The translations under genes and the position numbers were made by a program. The notes below the pieces were generated by a model, which did no database searches, was not told the origin of the DNA, and worked only from the letters and a program-made list of their open reading frames with translations. A stretch of 23,069 bases of DNA from the NCBI GenBank assembly GCA_036012565.1, contig DASCPP010000121.1, positions 1 through 23,069 on the forward strand, in the 5' to 3' direction. This document shows positions 20,309 through 23,069 of this stretch, in pieces. The stretch comes from DUAL01 sp036012565. GTDB taxonomy: Bacteria > Bacteroidota > Bacteroidia > Flavobacteriales > BACL11. How positions within the stretch are numbered: the first letter of the stretch is position 1; each line of letters starts with the position of its first letter.

Positions 20309-22096
20309 ATGGAAATTGCAAATTTAGATTGGATAATTATTATTTCATTTCTGCTAATTACTTTATTAATTGGTTTAATTGTGTCAAAAAAATCAGGAGA
20401 AAGTTCTTCTCAGTTTTTTCTTTCAGGAAGAAATATGCCTTGGTGGTTGTTGGGGCTTTCTATGGTGGCAACTACATTTTCTACTGACACACCGAACCTT
20501 GTAACTGATATTGTAAGAAATAATGGTGTAGCAGGAAATTGGGTATGGTGGGTGTTTTTACTTACAGGATTACTCACAGTTTTTGTTTATGCAAAACTTT
20601 GGAGAAAATCCAATGTGAATACTGATATTGAGTTCTATGAACTCAGATATTCAGGAAAACCTGCTAAATTTTTAAGAGGTTTTAGGGCCCTATATTTAGG
20701 TGTGATATTTAATGTACTGGCTATGGGAGGAATCTCTTTAGCCGCTATAAAAATTGGGCAAGTTATGTTGGGTTTAACTGCTTTTGAAACAATTGGGATT
20801 GCAGGATTAATTACAGTTATTTTTAGCACAATGGGAGGTTTTAAAGGTGTTGTTTATACTGATTTTTTACTCTTTTTTGTTGCAATGGTTGGTTCTGTTG
20901 GAGCTGCATATTATTTAGTAAATATTCCAGAAATAGGTGGGGTTCAGGCTTTAATTACCCATCCTAATGTTATGGGAAAAATATCAATGCTTCCAGATTT
21001 CTCAAATACAGAACAACTCATAATGCTACTGATTATTCCACTTGCTGTGCAGTGGTGGAGTGCTTGGTATCCTGGGGCAGAACCTGGAGGTGGTGGTTAT
21101 ATTGCTCAAAGAATGTTGGCGGCAAAAGACGAGAATCATGCGATTGGAGCAACTTTCTTTTTTAATATTATGCATTATGCCTTACGTCCTTGGCCTTGGA
21201 TTTTAGTGGCTTTAGCATCATTAGTTGTTTTTCCAGATATAGCTAGTATTAGTTATGCTTTTCCGGCTGTTAGTGAAGATAAATTAGGGCATGATTTGGC
21301 TTATTCTGCTATGCTTACCAAATTACCAACAGGATTATTGGGCTTGGTTTTGGCTTCTTTAATTGCGGCTTATATGTCCACTATTTCTACTCATTTGAAT
21401 TGGGGAGCATCCTATGTGGTGAACGATTTCTATTTACAACAAATCAACCCTAATGCTAGTGAGAAGCAGTTGGTTAATGTTGGTAGATTTGCAACTGTTC
21501 TACTATTTTTAGCCTCTGCTGCTTTGGCATTGCTGCTTACCAATGCTTTGCAGTTATTTGATTTTATTTTGATGTTTGGCGCAGGGACAGGGCTTATTTT
21601 TATTCTCAGATGGTTTTGGTGGAGAATAAATGCCTGGAGTGAAGTATCCGCTATTTTTGTATCTGGGATAGTTTCGATATTATTTAATATTGATGTAATA
21701 TCTTCTGCTTTATTCGGAGATAGTGCATTAATGCCAGACTACATGAAATTTCCAATAGTCGTATTTATTACTACAGTAGTTTGGCTTCTGGTGACTTTTT
21801 CAACTCCTGCTGAAGATAAAGAAATACTTCTAAACTTTTACAAAAAAACAACCCCTGGAGGGCCAGGTTGGAAAACTATAATTGGTAATGAGCAAATTGA
21901 AACAGAAGGTTGGTCAGTTCCTGCCGGTATATTAGCAATGCTTTTGGCTTTAGCTATGATTTATAGTTTGCTTTTTGCTACAGGCTATTTTATTTATGGA
22001 AATTTACAATTAGGAGGAATACTTACTATAGTTGCTTTAATTTCAGCTTATTTATTAAGTAAGGTTTGGAAGAAAATAAAGGTTAAGATATTCTAA
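20309..22096 (+). CDS. Sodium:solute symporter family (SSS) transporter
   Basis: A 595-residue inner-membrane transporter with about 13-15 hydrophobic segments, starting with WIIIISFLLITLLIGLIV (8-25). The family pattern SSSQFFLSGRNMPWWLLGLS (32-51) and the following ATTFSTDTPN are typical of the SSS/SLC5 group near the first broken helix. LAAYMSTISTHLNWGASYVVNDFY-type sequence, split here as AAYMSTISTHLNWGAS and NDFYLQQI, matches the conserved helix 8 region that contributes to the sodium site. The C-terminal region has PGGPGW, seen in Bacteroidota members, between the last helices. The substrate cannot be assigned; neighbours (rRNA methyltransferase, nitronate monooxygenase-like enzyme) give no hint. 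Its TAA stop overlaps the convergent stop by 4 nt. Confidence 0.92.
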   Translation: MEIANLDWIIIISFLLITLLIGLIVSKKSGESSSQFFLSGRNMPWWLLGLSMVATTFSTDTPNLVTDIVRNNGVAGNWVWWVFLLTGLLTVFVYAKLWRKSNVNTDIEFYELRYSGKPAKFLRGFRALYLGVIFNVLAMGGISLAAIKIGQVMLGLTAFETIGIAGLITVIFSTMGGFKGVVYTDFLLFFVAMVGSVGAAYYLVNIPEIGGVQALITHPNVMGKISMLPDFSNTEQLIMLLIIPLAVQWWSAWYPGAEPGGGGYIAQRMLAAKDENHAIGATFFFNIMHYALRPWPWILVALASLVVFPDIASISYAFPAVSEDKLGHDLAYSAMLTKLPTGLLGLVLASLIAAYMSTISTHLNWGASYVVNDFYLQQINPNASEKQLVNVGRFATVLLFLASAALALLLTNALQLFDFILMFGAGTGLIFILRWFWWRINAWSEVSAIFVSGIVSILFNIDVISSALFGDSALMPDYMKFPIVVFITTVVWLLVTFSTPAEDKEILLNFYKKTTPGGPGWKTIIGNEQIETEGWSVPAGILAMLLALAMIYSLLFATGYFIYGNLQLGGILTIVALISAYLLSKVWKKIKVKIF

Positions 22097-23034
22097 TTAA
22101 CAAGTTGATTCACAATTTCTTTTATTGGTAGTATTTCTTTTGTGTATTCAATGCTTGGCCCGGCACACCATACAGTTTTATAAGTGCTACTTAATGCAGC
22201 TTTCTCTATTGACCTCATTCCTTTTAAGAAAGTAAGCATCTTAATCCATTTTTTGATTTTCTTGTTTTTACTCATCATTTTTTCTAGCCAATTTTGTTCA
22301 GTACCTACTTGCTGAACATAAGGGGTGTTTATTACTGTACATGGCGTTCCAGATATTTTAGTAGTCATAACAATATCATTCTTTCCATAGTCAACACATG
22401 CTTTTTTGTATTCTTCTGATATACCTGCTTCTTCACAAGCAATAAACGGAGAGCCAATTGACAAACCAGCAAACCCTTCTGATAGTTTTTCATCAACACC
22501 TAATTTATCACCAACACCTCCTGCTGAGATTATTGGTGTGTCACAAGTATTATTAATACAATTGAACAATTCTTTTGACGATAAATCCCCTGCATGTCCT
22601 CCTGCATTTTTATTCACAGCTATTACTGCATCAGCTCCTAATTCTGCTACTTTTTTCGCATAATTTTCTTCTACTACATCACAAAAAACTTTTATTCCAG
22701 ATGGCTTGCATTTATTAATCACATCTTCCGGGCTACCTAATGAAGTGATGATAAAATCAACTTTTAGTCTTACGCATGAATCCAATTGTACTTTAAGTTT
22801 TGAGTTCGATTTATTTACAATTAAGTTCACTCCTAATCCAGTTGAGTTTGATTTATTTCTTATTTCGTTTATTGCTTTTTCAAATTCTTCAATAGTTCTA
22901 AAATTAAGGGCAGGGATACAAGCTGCAATTCCAGAATTTAGCGCTTCTATCATCATTTTGGTATTGGTTACCAAAAACATAGGAGCCATTATTATTGGAT
23001 GTTTTATATTTAGTATTGTTGTTAGTTGCTTCAT
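22093..23034 (-). CDS. Nitronate monooxygenase-family (2-nitropropane dioxygenase-like) FMN enzyme
   Basis: A 313-residue TIM-barrel flavoprotein. The start HPIIMAPMFLVTN (12-24) is the family's FMN-binding beginning. NKNAGGHAGDL (141-151) contains the GGHxG motif with H147 as the expected catalytic base. ISAGGVGD (169-176) and LSIGSPFIACEEA (191-203) form the FMN phosphate site. Members oxidise nitronates such as propionate-3-nitronate using oxygen; the same fold serves FabK enoyl-ACP reductases. The lysine-rich stretch KNKKIKKWIKML at about 255-266 is unusual. The nitronate specificity is a family-level guess. ATG is at 23032-23034; no TAnnTTTG box is visible in the 35 bases left upstream. 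It overlaps the symporter stop by 4 nt. Confidence 0.85.
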   Translation of the reverse strand: MKQLTTILNIKHPIIMAPMFLVTNTKMMIEALNSGIAACIPALNFRTIEEFEKAINEIRNKSNSTGLGVNLIVNKSNSKLKVQLDSCVRLKVDFIITSLGSPEDVINKCKPSGIKVFCDVVEENYAKKVAELGADAVIAVNKNAGGHAGDLSSKELFNCINNTCDTPIISAGGVGDKLGVDEKLSEGFAGLSIGSPFIACEEAGISEEYKKACVDYGKNDIVMTTKISGTPCTVINTPYVQQVGTEQNWLEKMMSKNKKIKKWIKMLTFLKGMRSIEKAALSSTYKTVWCAGPSIEYTKEILPIKEIVNQLVN

Positions 23035-23069
23035 TAGAATTTATATCTTAATTGGAGTTTTATTTCTGT

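Noticed and set aside
1..23069. Mobile elements, CRISPR arrays, tRNA/rRNA genes, riboswitches or defence islands
   Set aside because: No transposase, integrase, direct or inverted terminal repeats, spacer-repeat patterns, or cloverleaf-like sequences were recognised; intergenic gaps are all short.

Overview
This is an AT-rich, gene-dense stretch of a Bacteroidota chromosome, most likely a Flavobacteriales-type member. Three observations support that. Three proteins end in a type IX secretion system (T9SS) type A sorting domain. Most intergenic gaps carry the Bacteroidota -7 promoter element TAnnTTTG, with no visible Shine-Dalgarno sequences. Many genes are housekeeping families in arrangements I recall as typical of the phylum. 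I see no mobile elements, CRISPR arrays, tRNA or rRNA genes, and no gap over about 110 bases without a gene.

Layout. (1) Bases 1-5258: a minus-strand pair, ddl followed by a single-pass SPOR-domain protein cut by the window edge, diverges from a plus-strand operon of overlapping genes: PASTA protein, T9SS surface protein, RluD-like pseudouridine synthase. (2) Bases 5255-9607 (minus): two tandem secreted M43 metalloproteases and mqnE of the futalosine menaquinone pathway, with essentially no spacers. (3) Bases 9714-11746: rdgB (plus) converges on a minus-strand pair, an FKBP lipoprotein and a DUF4197 protein. (4) Bases 11839-16914 (plus): rfbC, an MltD-like lytic transglycosylase and uvrA with 3-nt gaps, then a LOG-family nucleotide hydrolase with its own promoter. 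(5) Bases 16973-19018 (plus): a large outer-membrane barrel protein with thrombospondin type 3 repeats and three SPOR-like modules, followed by the only convincing intrinsic terminator. (6) Bases 19088-23034: an RlmL-like rRNA methyltransferase (minus) diverging from a sodium:solute symporter (plus), which converges on a nitronate-monooxygenase-like enzyme (minus).

A recurring theme is the cell wall and envelope: D-Ala-D-Ala synthesis (ddl), PASTA and SPOR wall-binding proteins, a lytic transglycosylase, and an outer-membrane protein in which SPOR modules stand where an OmpA-like peptidoglycan-binding domain would be expected. The most interesting items are that barrel-TSP3-SPOR protein and the ddl / PASTA / T9SS / RluD locus. 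The rest is mostly conserved housekeeping content; I found no evidence for a defence system or a wholly new genetic system.
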